The position numbers and the translations under genes were made by a program. From positions 496,001-560,000 of the forward strand of contig JAHNUO010000019.1 in NCBI GenBank assembly GCA_019787685.1: a stretch of 64,000 nt of DNA. Reading direction: 5' to 3'. This stretch comes from Chiua virens. Lineage: Eukaryota > Basidiomycota > Agaricomycetes > Boletales > Boletaceae. How positions within the stretch are numbered: position 1 is the first letter of the stretch; every line of letters begins with the position of its first letter. The notes under the pieces are model-generated. The model did no database searches. It worked only from the letters and a program-made list of their open reading frames with translations, and was not told the DNA's origin. Positions 1 through 11,455 of this stretch are shown here, one piece after another.

Positions 1-200
1 TACAACCGAAATGCACTCAATGCGCTCCCGTATGGTCCACCCATCCGACCCATTGAAGCCCCTTTTGCGGAGAACGCTAATGTTGCGCAAATAGCTCTAC
101 AACTGCGGGTGGGCTCGTTCAGACTATTTTTGCATTCGGTGTGCTTCTGCGGTGGCAATTACTGCTATTTCGAGCAGAGATGATTGGGAGCGAGACAGAC

Positions 201-370
201 CTGCCAAAACGAGAGTATCGTGGCAATATCTGTCAGAATTGCCTTTGCCTTGTCGATGGGGACGAGGTTAGCGATCTCTTGAATGACCCTGATTGTACCT
301 TGCATCGTATTTTCCAGATTTGTTCCCCGGCGGGTTTGTTCTCGATTGAGGATCACTGTTTCGGGAACTC
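201..370 (-). pseudogene. Relic exon of an NLR/STAND protein N-terminus
   Basis: The minus-strand reading includes ENTMQGTIRVIQEIANLV, closely matching the N-terminal exon of the NLR-like gene at 46213 (ENMMKSTIQVIEEIVKMV). The match goes on with a shared pattern of Ile/Leu-rich residues before a GT donor at about 200. In the related gene this helical segment precedes the nucleotide-binding domain. No nucleotide-binding or TPR part is seen in the 200 bp left before the window edge, and there is an in-frame stop upstream of the exon, so this is a fragment or the edge of a gene outside the window. The similarity is read directly; the assignment to NLRs is inferred from the second, longer copy. 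Confidence 0.5.
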
Positions 371-1047
371 TCTGTCAGTCAACCCAATAAGGATAGAGGT
401 TAATAGAGGACCGTTTCCATTCCCATACACGACCAGGTTATGCTGGTCTCGACGAACATCATTGAAGCTGCCGATGTTTGCGGTTGCATTATGGCCAGTT
501 TGATTGAACGACATCAATCTCAGTCTGCCTTGGAGGTACCTGTGCAGAAAGCGTCAGTACAATAGCACCAGCTGCTGTTTTGAACATCACTCACTGGCAC
601 TTGTAGTTAAAACGTTGATGGATGAATCAATGATACACGATAGAGATCAACAATCGGGACGGAGAATCAAAGTAAAATGAGGCTCCCGCTATCCCACGAA
701 AATTGCGGTCTTTGGACATCGCTCCTTGAGCTCACCGGCCCAGGTGGAATGGAACACAAAGTGCCATGAGTGGTTACGTACGGTGGGTGCACCGAAACGG
801 GTGAACACTGCCAGACCTGGTAGACGAGCAACGTGGTGCAGCTTGCGTCCTTACACTTTGGCACCCTCTAACATACTGCCTTTCACCTGTTGATCATTGA
901 TCGACATCCTTTGCAAAGATTCCTATAGGATCTTCAATAACATTATGCGTTCAGTAATGACGAGGGTCCGGGAGAGCCCTAGAACAGAGGCGACGAGGTA
1001 GATTTTCTCGACGAACTTTTTATTTGTTTTCTCACCATAACTCGAGA
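371..1047. other. Stretch without a recognisable gene
   Basis: No ORF here resembles a known family and no RNA gene was seen. It separates the NLR exon relic from the micro-exon locus. Confidence 0.4.
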
Positions 1048-2640
1048 CACCATGACCCGTCCTCCCCTTCATCGATTTCTGAGGTTTGTGACTGCTTCCC
1101 AGCTTCTGCACTTGTCCTCACATTCCTTTAGCCCCATACATTAGGCCATGACTCTGATGAGGTGCCGTCTGCTTCGCTCTTGTCTGCATTCATGCTCACA
1201 TTGCCTTAGTTACCGTCCTTCAAGGTTGCATCATCCGTACATCCTGACGTGGATGAAGGGGAGACTCCCCTTGTATTTAATGAGGTTTGCATCCTCACTC
1301 TTTTCTGCGTGTTCAACATTGCTTCAGCTACCATAGCCCTGGGCAGCGCTTGTACAGGATTATGATGAGGTTCGTGCGTGTCAGTGCTTCACTCTTTTCT
1401 GTATCTGTGTTCACATCAAGCTCCAGCTACCGTCCTTCGAGTTGGCACGATCTCAAGTAGATGAGGAGACCCACCAGGCAGACCTTGCATTGGACCACGA
1501 TAAGGTTTGCGTCTGCTTCACTCTTGTCTGCATCTGTGCTTAACATTGCTTCAGCCATCGCATGCGCCCCCTGGATGGGATTATGATGAGGTTCGTGTGT
1601 GCCAGTACTTCACTCTTTTCTGTATCTGTGTTCACATTAAGCTCCAGCTACCGTCCTTCGAGTTGGCACGATCTCAAGTAGATGAGGAGACCCACCAGGC
1701 AGACCTTGCATTGGACCACGATAAGGTTTGCGTCTGCTTCACTCTTGTCTGCATCTGTGCTTAACATTGCTTCAGCCATCGCATGCACCCCCTGGATGGG
1801 GTTATGATGAGGTTCGTGTGTGCCAGTACTTCACTCTTTTCTGTATCTGTGTTCACATTAAGCTCCAGCTACCGTCCTTCAAGTTGGCACGATCTCAAGT
1901 AGATGAGGAGACCCACCAGGCAGACCTTGCATTGGACCATGATGAGGTTTGCGTCTGCTTCACTCTTTCTGCGTGTTTAACATTGCTTCAGCTACCACAA
2001 CCTATAGCAGTGCTTGTACAGGATTACGATGAGGTTCGTGTGTGCCAGTACTTCACTCTTTTCTGTATCTGTGTTCACATTAAGCTCCAGCTGCCGTCCT
2101 TCAAGTTGGCACGATCTCAAGTAGATGAGGAGACGCATCAGGCTGACCTTGCATTTAGCCATGATGAGGTTTGTGACTGTTTCACTCTTTTCTGCATGTG
2201 TTCACACTCCTTCGACCACCGTCTCGTGCACCATCCACCCATCTCCACGTGCATCAGGTGCAACCGCTCGAGGTTCCCCATCTCCTGTCACAGCCAGCAC
2301 CTTCCGTACCGATGCCCTACCCTTCCGACCCACATCCACCATCGTCGAAAACACATTCACGGAGCGAACGTGATGTCACAATGCCTGGAAATCGACGAGT
2401 GAGTTGTCCCCTTTTTCGGCGATGTGCAGCACTCCTAACAGATGTTCTATACACCCCTCGGTTAACAGTGGTATCATATATTCACAACTTGCTTTCGAGG
2501 GAGGTCATGAGGGAAACCACGTGCCAAAGGCACGTCGAAACCGAATCATACACCCTAGGTGTGTGTTCGTTCTAGTGCTGGGGACTACACATGATCGTTC
2601 ACATCCCATTCAAAGCCACCACTCATGAATGTCACGACTC
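1048..2640 (+). pseudogene. Micro-exon gene, copy 1 (decayed)
   Basis: A ladder of short exons, all in phase 0, separated by introns of about 45-57 nt with GT..AG ends. One exon type is 78 nt and reads LPSFELARSQVDEETHQADL plus six more residues. It alternates with 36-42-nt exons of the type PSHAPPGWDYDE or LPQPIAVLVQDYDE. An early member is the 30-nt exon at 1132-1161 (PHTLGHDSDE). The last long exon (about 2215-2399) is Pro/Ser-rich and carries VHQVQPLEVPH. Signs of decay are an in-frame TAG at 1334-1336 and loss of the acceptor before the last long exon (CTTCGA where the second copy has CTTCAG). No enzyme domain is visible. The sister copy at 3838-5128 has a Crinkler-like header in front; none is found for this copy. 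Confidence 0.55.
1370..2200 (+). repeat. Tandem repeat of a 221-bp two-exon/two-intron module
   Basis: The motif GTTCGTG(C/T)GTG recurs at 1370, 1591, 1812 and 2034, giving periods of 221, 221 and 222 bp. The period is exactly the sum of a 57-nt intron, a 78-nt exon, a 50-nt intron and a 36-nt exon, so each duplication adds 38 codons without changing frame. The last unit carries a variant 42-nt exon and is partly diverged. Loosely related modules lie at 4361-4644. Confidence 0.85.
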
Positions 2641-3837
2641 GACCCACTTAAATCATTGGCAACTTCCTACCGGCCACGAAGATACATCTTGAATAACGGC
2701 ATCAGCACGAATGATGTGCTGTTGTTGACCTTGCCTATTCGTTTTCTGTCCTTAATACGCCCGTGTCGCACTGACTGACTGTATATGTTACTTCACACAT
2801 GCGTACAACTTGTAATCTACTATATCAACCAATTGATTGAGATCTTCTAATACTCTAGGTCGTCACATTTTCAGAATTGTACATTGTGCACTGCGTAAGA
2901 TTCAGAACAAGCAGTTGAATGGTGAGTACACCTCAAGTGACTCGGACGTTGTACGCATTCACCTTGCTTCAAGTGTTCACAGATTCAGAAGCGCGTGGTG
3001 CATACTAGTTAATATACATTAATATGGACAATGACATAGTGGTCGATTCGGTAGTCGATGGATCATTTGGCGTGGATAGCTGGGATCGAGCTTCTACGGT
3101 AGAAGAAGTCGAGCTTGCTCGCTCGATGGCATAGGTACGACGACCACGGGATCAGAAAGTACGGCACGCGCCTCTAAACATGATATGTAACGAGTCAATC
3201 TGATGAGGCGACAAAAGATCTCAAGTTACGGGCTTGCAGCATGAATGATTTCAGCGTGACAGCGCACGTGTCGTGCGCCAGATTCTGGACCAAATCCAGT
3301 GAGGTGATCTTGTGAGACGCGTTCGTGAATAATCCAAGGGCCACACAATGACATACGCACAAGTTTAGAACGTCACTAGTCTCAGTAATCGGCTTCTCCA
3401 ATGCCTCCGCTACTCACAACGAGCTCATACACCAGTGTCGTTTCGTGGTGAGTCCTGTGTCGGTCACTCCAAAAATGGCGCCGTTCTTGATGCCAGTGGC
3501 TGTGTGGACGAGAGAGGGTCAGAGACACTGGCAGCATGATGATGTGCGCCGTCCGTGTGAGGTTAGGTATGTGACTCCATGCATCCAAGACTTCAAACTC
3601 AGCTGTGTCACTTGCGAATGGACAGTCAGAACGGACCAAGCACTCAACCCAACTACATCAATCCTCAGTCATCGACATCCCCCGAGGAATGGTTTGATTT
3701 CAGCATCACCACAAGGCATTCCAGCGACGACATTCCCCCGGAAACAGACACTCTCCAATCCCCACCCCGTCCCTTCAGAGGTTCGAGTTTATGTATTCAG
3801 TTGCGTCTCTGATGTGACAAACCCTTCGTCGCTGCCA
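2641..3837. other. Non-coding stretch, diverged duplicate of 5095-6440
   Basis: No gene is recognised. Blocks here recur downstream in the same order. Examples are the text around 'gtcgtcacattttcag' (2861 and 5559), 'aatatggacaatgaga/c' (3021 and 5698), 'gtgagacgcg' (3311 and 6094) and the 'cttctccaatg' block (3391 and 6173). The two copies of the micro-exon locus therefore share a long downstream flank. Confidence 0.6.
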
Positions 3838-5128
3838 CAGACAATTTTCTCCTCAATTGCTGGTCGATGCTGGCGGCATCATCTTCGTAAACTGTATTTC
3901 GACAACAAAAACTGTGACATACCTGAAAAGAAAATTAGCAAGCCAGATACAAAGTCACTGTGGTGATATAGACGCGGACGCTCTCCATTTTTACAAAGCT
4001 TGTTTTCCATTCTATGGCTGTACCCACTTCAAGGGATTTGTTACTGATCACGATGCATCGTTGACTCAAGGGGTTCTATCTGATGTCTTTGGCGAGGTTC
4101 CTCTAGGACATGTTCATGTTGTCATTGAATCGCCTCGTGAGTCTCGTGGTTGATCCCATGACCTCACATTCTCAGACTTGAATGCAATTCTGACCTTTTC
4201 ATTTTTTCACTTTTCTGACCTATCATCACCGGTGCATCCGTCAGATGTCCGGTTCGATCACCTATCAAATGTCCCGATTGGTCCCATGCCACGTTTCCAG
4301 CATGATTTGCCACATGGCAAGCATGGCAAGGTTACTTTCTGTGCTTTCCAAGTAGGTGACTATGATGAGGTTCGTGTTTGGTTCACCCTTTTCTGCATTT
4401 GTGTTCACATTGCTTCAGCTACCGTCCTTTGCACGATCTGTTGATCCTCACGTAGATGAGGAGAGGCGCCGGGCTGACTTTGCATTAGACTATGATAAGG
4501 TTTGTGATCGCTTCAGTCCTTTCTGCATCCATGTCCACATTGTTTCAGCCACCGCATCCTCGGGCATCGGAAATTGCCCCTGCATTTGACGATGATGAGG
4601 TTCGTGACTATTTTACTCTTTTCTGTGTCTGTTCATACTCCTTCAGCCGCCGTTCCGTACATCATCCGCCCATCTCCATGTGCATCAGGTGCAACCGCTC
4701 GAGGTTCTCCATATCCCGTCACAACCAACGCTTTCCATACCGATGCCCTACCCTTCCGACCCACAACCACCATTATCGAAAACACATTCACGGAACGAAC
4801 ACGACGCCACAATGGCTGGCGATGCAGGAGTGAGTTTTCCCCTTTTTTCGGCGATGTACAGCATTCTTAACAGATGTTTTATGCACCCCTTGGTTAACAG
4901 TGGCATCATATATTCCCAAATTTATTTCAAGAGAGTTCACGACAGAAATTGCCTTCCACAGAGCAAGCCGCTGCCTCGCAAATCCCCCAAGGCACGTCGC
5001 AACCAAGCCAACCAGCCTAGGTGCGTTTCTTTCTCAAGGACCGCCCTTGATAATTAACATCCCATTGAAAGCCAATGTTGACTCGGAGGATTGTCATGAC
5101 TCGGCGAGGTGGGTATATTTTTCTTGAG
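3838..5128 (+). pseudogene. Crinkler-type header followed by micro-exon ladder, copy 2
   Basis: After an acceptor at about 3840 the text reads FLLNCWSML. One frame over (a 1-nt frameshift near 3890) it continues FVNCISTTKTVTYLKRKLA, DIDADALHFYKA and, at about 4055-4130, LSDVFGEVPLGHVHVVIESP. This order (LxxNCW..., an ALKxxIK-like segment, DAxxLxLxK, LxxVF...GHVHVVV) is that of the ubiquitin-like N-terminal header of fungal Crinkler (CRN) proteins; that comparison is from memory of the family. Micro-exons follow at 4361-4830: a 27-codon exon starting LPSFARSVDPHVDEERRRAD, a 17-codon exon PPHPRASEIAPAFDDDE, then a long Pro-rich exon at about 4645-4826. No C-terminal effector domain (kinase or P-loop) is seen. 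The header frameshift suggests a pseudogene. Confidence 0.5.
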
Positions 5129-6440
5129 TTTATATCAAGATCTTACAAAACATAGCGTAGTGGAACGAACCAGCAACTTCCTGCCGGTCATGGAGATGAA
5201 GTTTAAGTCACAGTTTGGGTTACAGTATCAGCATGATGGCTGCTGTTGACTTTGCATATTCGTTTTTTATCCTTTATATGTTCTTTTTGTTGGACATCTT
5301 GATGTACAGCGCGCGCACCTGTGAGGTGGCGTGACTATCGGTACCTTTTTGTAGACGCTTAGTCACAGTTTGGACTTTAAGCCTCGCATTCTTTGTTTTT
5401 GCTCCTCAGCCTGTTGAACAGACACAACGGCTGAGACTCGTCTTGTATCAGCTCGTACCACTTTTCCCACTGACTACCTGTACTTGGTACCTTGCATATA
5501 TGCATATCTGTAAACAAGTTACTCCAACTGACTCATCGAGATCCTCTAATACTCTAAGTCGTCACATTTTCAGGATTGCACATGATGTGTTGCGTAAGAT
5601 TCAGGTAGTGAGTGCTTCTCAAGTGACCCTCTGCCTATTCGGAAAGAAGACTTTCACGTACCTTGCTTCAAGAGTGCAGTGCATATTCAACGTACGTCAA
5701 TATGGACAATGAGACGACGCCTTCTTTCTTTTTCTTCATTTTGCAGGCCGGTGCACTCTCAGTACCACCATGACCTCCGATGGTATTAGCACGCTCGTCA
5801 CTGCCGTGATCCCGATTTGGATACAGTGGGCTCGTGAATGCTTTTTGAGGCGGTTGACTCAGTACAGTGCTTCTGCGGCAGGAACAGAAAACTCTGGAAG
5901 TCGAGCCTGCTCGCTGGAGGGCCTAGGCACAATGACCATGGAATCGGACAGTACGGTGCAATACGTCATGCGGATCTCTAAAACAGGGTCTGTAATGAGT
6001 CGATCCGACGAGACAACACGACAGGACTTACGAGCTCGCGACACGATCGGAGCGATTTCGGCATAATAATGAACATGTCGCGCCAGGTGATCCTGTGAGA
6101 CGCGTTTGCCAACAATCTAAGAGCCTGTAGGACATACGCACATGTTTTGAACGTCCTTGGCCTCGGTAATTGACTTCTCCAATGACCTCACCACTCACGA
6201 TGATCGCCGCGCTCAGTGACCAATGCTGCTGCCCACTAGTGTCGTTTCGCAATGGGTCCCGTATCGGTCATGCCCGGGCTTACATGGCTAGATACCTGGT
6301 TCACCTAGCATGCCCGCCGCGATAGTTGATTTCAAGACGGCATTTCTCTTGATGGCCGTGCAGAAGCGGGTGTGTTTGATGCAGAAAGGGAGTCATGAGA
6401 GGGTCAAGGGAAGCGCGATGATGTGCATGGTCGATGGGAG
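5129..6440. repeat. Diverged downstream copy of the 2641-3560 region
   Basis: This holds the second copy of the flank described for 2641-3837, with many substitutions and indels. Blocks are in the same order and orientation, so this looks like an old tandem duplication with a spacing of about 2.4-2.8 kb. No ORF is convincing. Confidence 0.6.
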
Positions 6441-6951
6441 GGTTGACTGTGTGCGACGCAGCGCGACGCATATTATGCTGCAGAGAAGGCCAGGGTAGAC
6501 GGGGATGACCATCAGTGACAAAATGATTTTTTTTTTTCTAAAAAAACTCGGGTCTTTGCGTGAGCTAGGGTGACAGCAGTGCATCGAGGATATTGATGTG
6601 CAACGATGAACGAGCAGGTCATATTATGTAATATTGACAGTTGGAATGGTCACTGATCACTTGGGGCTGTTTCCCTTGACTCTTTTTTGACTGGAACGCA
6701 GGTCCATGACTTTGGTGAGCGACGACCATCGGGAACAAGTACATAACTCCGTTTCTCCAAGCGTTCTCATGCAGAACACCGTGACCTTGGTTGCAATTTC
6801 ACCATAGGATCACAGCGTATGATGATGTCGGCGAGAAATTGGCGAGCTGTCGGGTAGTTTCTTGCATACAGTTCATTCTGACTTTGGATGTAGAGAATGT
6901 GCAGAAAGTGAAGGACGAAGTAGCCACCACGTCAAGAGCATTAATGCAGCG
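6441..6951. other. Intergenic, nothing recognised
   Basis: There is a short A/T-rich tract around 6521-6548 (T-run next to an A-run). No coding or RNA feature was recognised. Confidence 0.4.
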
Positions 6952-7450
6952 TCAATTGTGAGAGAGATTGAGAGAGGTCATAATCTCGCTGTCATAGCAT
7001 GCTAGAAGTTGCTGTTGCTGGATTCCTGCGCTTGCCAGTAGTCCAAAAGTTGGATTTTTGTGTCGAATCTGCGTTGCAGTATGCGTTGCAAGAAGGCTGC
7101 CAAAGCTTCGAGGAATCTCCAGCGATCCCACATTAGATAGTCTCATGTAATCGGACTGAGGCGGTCGTACCCCTGGCTTGCCAATGGGCATTTCAAAATA
7201 TGCTTGTGAAGAGCCACCTGGGTTAGCGAACATGATCATGAAGAACGTTCAAACACCTGAACGCGGTTGACGTTGATGGATGAATTCCACGCCCTCCGAG
7301 TCTATCCGACAAATCCAATTCGTCATGAGCTTCAAGATAATTCCTCTGACAAGAGCTGTTGAACACGTCAGGGTAATATCCACGAGTGCTGTGCGGGGAT
7401 AGCGAGGAGTAGCCTGAAGGTGAATATTCGTATGTACTTAATACAATCAC
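6952..7450 (-). CDS. Possible small gene of unknown function
   Basis: Two minus-strand open stretches lie next to each other: 7223-7450 (contains EYSPSGYSSLSPHSTRGYY) and 6952-7239 (contains YFEMPIGKPGVRPPQSDYMR, ending SLNLSHN then stop). A candidate splice joins them near 7210-7252, but I could not find a GT..AG pair that keeps the phase, so the model is unproven. The composition (Tyr, Ser, Pro) looks more like protein than noise. No domain is recognised. The region lies just downstream of the transaldolase 3' end on the same strand. Confidence 0.22.
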
Positions 7451-7516
7451 AAAACTTCCAATAATACAAAGGAAGAAATCGGATCAATGAATTTTGAAAA
7501 GTGCCTTCGACTGATT

Positions 7517-8888
7517 TCAAGCAGCCTGCAATTTCTCCTTCAAAACGTTCTTTAACGTATCGCCATCTTCTGCAAACTTTTTGATGCCCTCATGCAGCTT
7601 GTCAAATGCCATGGCGTCTTGGAAAAGGGCCCAACGGAATTCCGGCTCGTTGTTGACATAGGAAACCTTGAGAATCGGCTCGGCTTGAGCAACTTCAGAA
7701 GTTCACACATAATCAGCACAAATAACGAAGACGGTATGCACACCACCGACCTCTTTCTGAGTCCAGTTTCTTCGGCACAGGCTCAGTGGAGTCTCTCAAT
7801 TCCTCCAGTAATTTTGGAGAAATGGTGAGGAAGTCGATGCCAGCGAGGGCCTTAATCTCTCCCACCTTGAAGTATACACGAGTTAGAATGTGAATTGAAA
7901 AGCCGTTGTCATATATGCTACCAACATTTCGGAAACTGGCACCCATGATGATGGTCTTGTACTCGTGTTGTTTGAAGTAATTGAATATCTTTTTGACTGA
8001 TTGAACCCCAGGGTCGTCGTCGCCATCATAGTCCTTTCCGGTCGCTTTTTTGTACCAGTCAAGAATCTGCAACACAGGGCGCATGAGCCGCTTCGCATGA
8101 CGAAAATAATTCTCAACGTACGCGTCCAACGAATGGAGACACAAGTGTAACGCCAGCTTCAGCACAGGCGACAGCTTGGGCAAACCCAAACATAAGCGTC
8201 AAGTTACAATGAATATTATCCAATTGTTCCAGTTCTCTGGCAGCTTGAATGCCCTCCCATGTCGACGCGATCTTGATCAAAACACGTTCTTTCCCGATCC
8301 CGACGGATTTGTAGAGGGAGATAATATCCCTAGCCTGAGATTGTACATAACACGATGAAGTTGTATGCTCTAAACAAAATAATGTACCTTTTTCTTCGTC
8401 CCTTCTGTATCAAAGGAGAGATGCGCATCAACCTCGGTGGAAACCCTGCCCGGGATGATACCCAGAATCTCCTTCCCGAATTCGACCAGCTGTTAGAATC
8501 AGGAAGGTTTGCAGTATGCTAAACGTATATGTTCTCAGACCCACGAGGCGATCCATGGCAAGACAAGCTTGGTCATGAAGCGTTCCACCCTTGCCTTTGG
8601 CATATTTGATAGCAACATCTATCAGATGCGCATACTGTGGTTTGTTCGCTGCGGCAAGGAGCAAAGTAGGGTTTGTCGTGGCATCCTTGACATTCAAATC
8701 AGAGTCAGAATCGCACATTCGTACTCCTAATCATGTTGTCACCTGCGGCTTGTACACGCCAATGGCTATGTACGAAATATATGAGCACACGGTAAGAATA
8801 GGGGCTGTCCGGACTCACATTCAAAATCTCCAGAATCTGAGACAACAGTCGTCCCGGCCTGCTTCAGAAAGTCGAGTGAGGTGGTCAT
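7517..8888 (-). CDS. TAL1: Transaldolase
   Basis: Transfers a dihydroxyacetone unit from sedoheptulose-7-phosphate to glyceraldehyde-3-phosphate in the non-oxidative pentose phosphate pathway (cytosol). Eight exons splice cleanly: 8888-8819, 8765-8743, 8685-8545, 8489-8388, 8334-8122, 8066-7926, 7865-7751 and 7692-7517. They total 981 nt, or 326 residues, the normal length for the family. Landmarks are [11 protein letters not shown] at the N-terminus, [31 protein letters not shown], the Schiff-base lysine in [13 protein letters not shown] (Lys133) and [13 protein letters not shown]. The C-terminus ends KLQAA. All introns are about 50-60 nt with GT..AG ends, and exon 2 is only 23 nt. The start is the ATG at 8888, giving [12 protein letters not shown]. 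The gene looks intact and is the best housekeeping anchor in the window. Confidence 0.95.
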
Positions 8889-10930
8889 GACAGAGCAGTT
8901 GATAGTGGACTGGAAGCAGTGTAGTTGTCGACGTCATCCGGACGGACACGGCCGAGTGATTGTGGCACCGAGCACCGGGTGTCTGCAACTCGTCCCAAGA
9001 ATTTTTTTCACCAACGTCTCCCTAAGAGATTCAATATTCAATCTTAGTGCGAGTCGTCGACCAAGCGAAAAAGTTCAAACCTAATATTCTGAGTGTCAAT
9101 CTTCTCTGCGGAATCCAATATTCCTGGACCCTTTGGCTTGAACTTCGAAGGCCAACTACTCAAGTTACTATGTAGGTTCTTCGTCATACATCCGCACTAA
9201 TAAGTATCACCATGTGGCGCCAAGTTGAATTTTAGCTGGATGGCAAGGTATATATGTCAAAATTCTAGACAACGGAATAGCAGGTTCGTTTACCGTCTGT
9301 CCCTTCTGCACGCAGCACCATGACGGGCCTTGGTGCGGCAGACCGTTTTGGGCACGCTATCAGCTAATTCAAGTTCTCCTAATCCTTGCTCAAGATACGT
9401 GCTCTGATGCACTCTCAGAACGGACTCGGTCCTTGCATGATCTTCTTTCTTCGTAGAGGCAGGATCGCGAACAGACGTGCAATTCTTGCGAGACAATGTA
9501 CCAGAATTTTCCCAATTTCGGGCGAAGGACTCGGAAAGTGGTCACACAGGCAACCCGTCGCGTGACAACTAGCATTCGCGGCGGGGTGATGAAATCCGAG
9601 AAATACGTCGAGATACCATAAGACAGTTCGACTTCACCCTGGGCGACTTCCTCGTTTCGTCGTTCAAGTATATCCGCACCCTGTTCAGGTTGTCAGTCCA
9701 GAAGCCGCACACGGACGTGTATCGTCAAATTTCGCCTCGGAGGGAGGACCGTGCTGGTCGAGAGGGAAGAAGAATGACACTGCGTGGTGCTTACCACGGA
9801 GCGGTCGGACGACCAGGGCTGGATCATGGTGAACACCAAGTGTGTTGTTGTCGTGCGTTGCGTGGAAGAGATATGTGAGCCCCTGGAGAAGGAATCGTTG
9901 CCATCATACGAACGGGTATGAGGTGTTACCTAGACGTGCACAGGCAACCGAGTAAGCTTGCTTGACTAACAGTATTGTAGGTTGAGTCTAATGTGTGACC
10001 CCGGGCCGGAACGTGTTTGGCGTAATTACCCATTACCCGGATAGCCTGACGGTCCGCTTTCTGATACGATGCAAGGATTGCCCATTCTAAATAACCACCG
10101 CTTCCCAAACGTAAAAGTACATTATCGCATCCAACCAGTCGGCAGACCACCAAGTTGCTGCACAAAGTTCACGTCAAGTTGTCGTATTGTTTCAATGTCA
10201 CTAGTTCTTCCATGCAGTTCGGGAGATTACGCTTCCCAAACGTCGATAATGCGACTCGCATCCCATAGGGGGAGAACCCGAAGAAGCCCGGACATGACAC
10301 CCTTGCAGAGCATTTACATGACGCCCTCGCGGCAGTTGAGATGTCTGAGGTACATAGCCGAACAACTGATATTGAGTGATTAAATGGCCACTCAATTGAC
10401 TCGAGCAACGGTGACCCACGAAGAGTCACCAAACGGAGATGAATGAGTTCATACTCTCAGGCCGGATGTTTGATCCCGTGTGTGCGGATTGCAACCAACT
10501 CGCGGCGATCATGATAATAGCCAGCTTCCGTCGCAAGAAGATGCGCCACGATATGTCACGCTGACGGGTCAAGGTCGTACGATTAATCCTGACGGGAAGT
10601 CACCCATAGTTTCTCGGACGCACACCTTGAAGCGTTGCACAGGTGTGAAACATGCACATGTCAGACAGCAGTGTTACGGCTGAAATTTACAAAAAATCGC
10701 CTCTAAATCCTTACGGGAAGTCACCTACTGAGTCGATTCCAGCACTTTGGCGTCCAAGCAATCTCCCTTTTTGATCCACTTGGAGGTCAGGTCACCAGGT
10801 GTCACGTTGCGTTTCTTGGCCAGTTGACTTCCCGTGACTTCCGGGAACTTCGGCTAGAGAGAACCGCATGGCCTTAAAACCTAATCCGATACTGTATGTG
10901 TCTTTCAACACGAACTTCGTGTTCTGCGCG
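8889..10930. other. Intergenic, nothing recognised
   Basis: About 2 kb between two divergent genes: the transaldolase start on the left and the cerato-platanin promoter on the right. All ORFs are short and unlike known families. It presumably holds the promoters of both neighbours. Confidence 0.45.
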
Positions 10931-10937
10931 TATAAAA
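10931..10937 (+). promoter_or_regulatory. TATA box of the cerato-platanin gene
   Basis: TATAAAA in the context gcgcgtataaaatggcc, 78 bp upstream of the ATG at 11009. The distance suits a fungal core promoter with a short 5' UTR. Confidence 0.6.
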
Positions 10938-11008
10938 TGGCCCATAATTTCGCTCGTCTATAAGCCGCCCCCTTTCCTCCCACGTCACTTGGTGTCTTAA
11001 GGTCGACA

Positions 11009-11455
11009 ATGTACTCACTTACCACCCTTCTCGTGTCCATCCTCACCTTCATTTCTGGTCTTCGCGTCCTTGCTCAGACGACGACGACACTCGCCTATGA
11101 CACCACCTATGACAACGCTGCATTATCTCTCAACCAGGTGGCGTGTTCCGATGGATCCAACGGCCTTGAGACTAAGAACGCCAGCTATACCACTCTGGGC
11201 TCTCTCCCCACATTCCCAAACGTCGGTGGTGTCTTTACCGTGGAGGGTTGGAATTCTCCCCAGTGTGGCGCGTGCTACACTGTCACGTACGGCAACTACA
11301 CGGTTAACATCTTGGCCGTGGACGTGTCCAAAACTGGGTTCACGGTCTCGGAGGCAGCGATGAACGCACTGACGAATGGACAGGCGGTGGCGCTGGGAAG
11401 GGTGAACGTGACGTTTGTCACGGCTTCTCCATCTACATGCGGACTTCCGAATTGA
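11009..11455 (+). CDS. Cerato-platanin family secreted protein
   Basis: A single-exon gene for a 148-residue protein. It starts with a hydrophobic signal peptide (about residues 1-22, ending RVLAQ). The mature part begins TLAYDTTYDNAALSLNQVAC and carries the family's CSDG signature at 46-49. There are exactly four cysteines (46, 86, 89, 144), as expected for the two disulphides of this fold. GVFTVEGWNSPQCGACYTVT and ILAVDVSKTGF are also typical. Cerato-platanins are small cell-wall or secreted proteins related to expansin folds; they bind chitin oligomers and in some fungi elicit plant defences. The TATA box upstream and the lack of frameshifts argue that it is expressed. Function here is inferred from the family. 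Confidence 0.93.
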   Translation: MYSLTTLLVSILTFISGLRVLAQTTTTLAYDTTYDNAALSLNQVACSDGSNGLETKNASYTTLGSLPTFPNVGGVFTVEGWNSPQCGACYTVTYGNYTVNILAVDVSKTGFTVSEAAMNALTNGQAVALGRVNVTFVTASPSTCGLPN

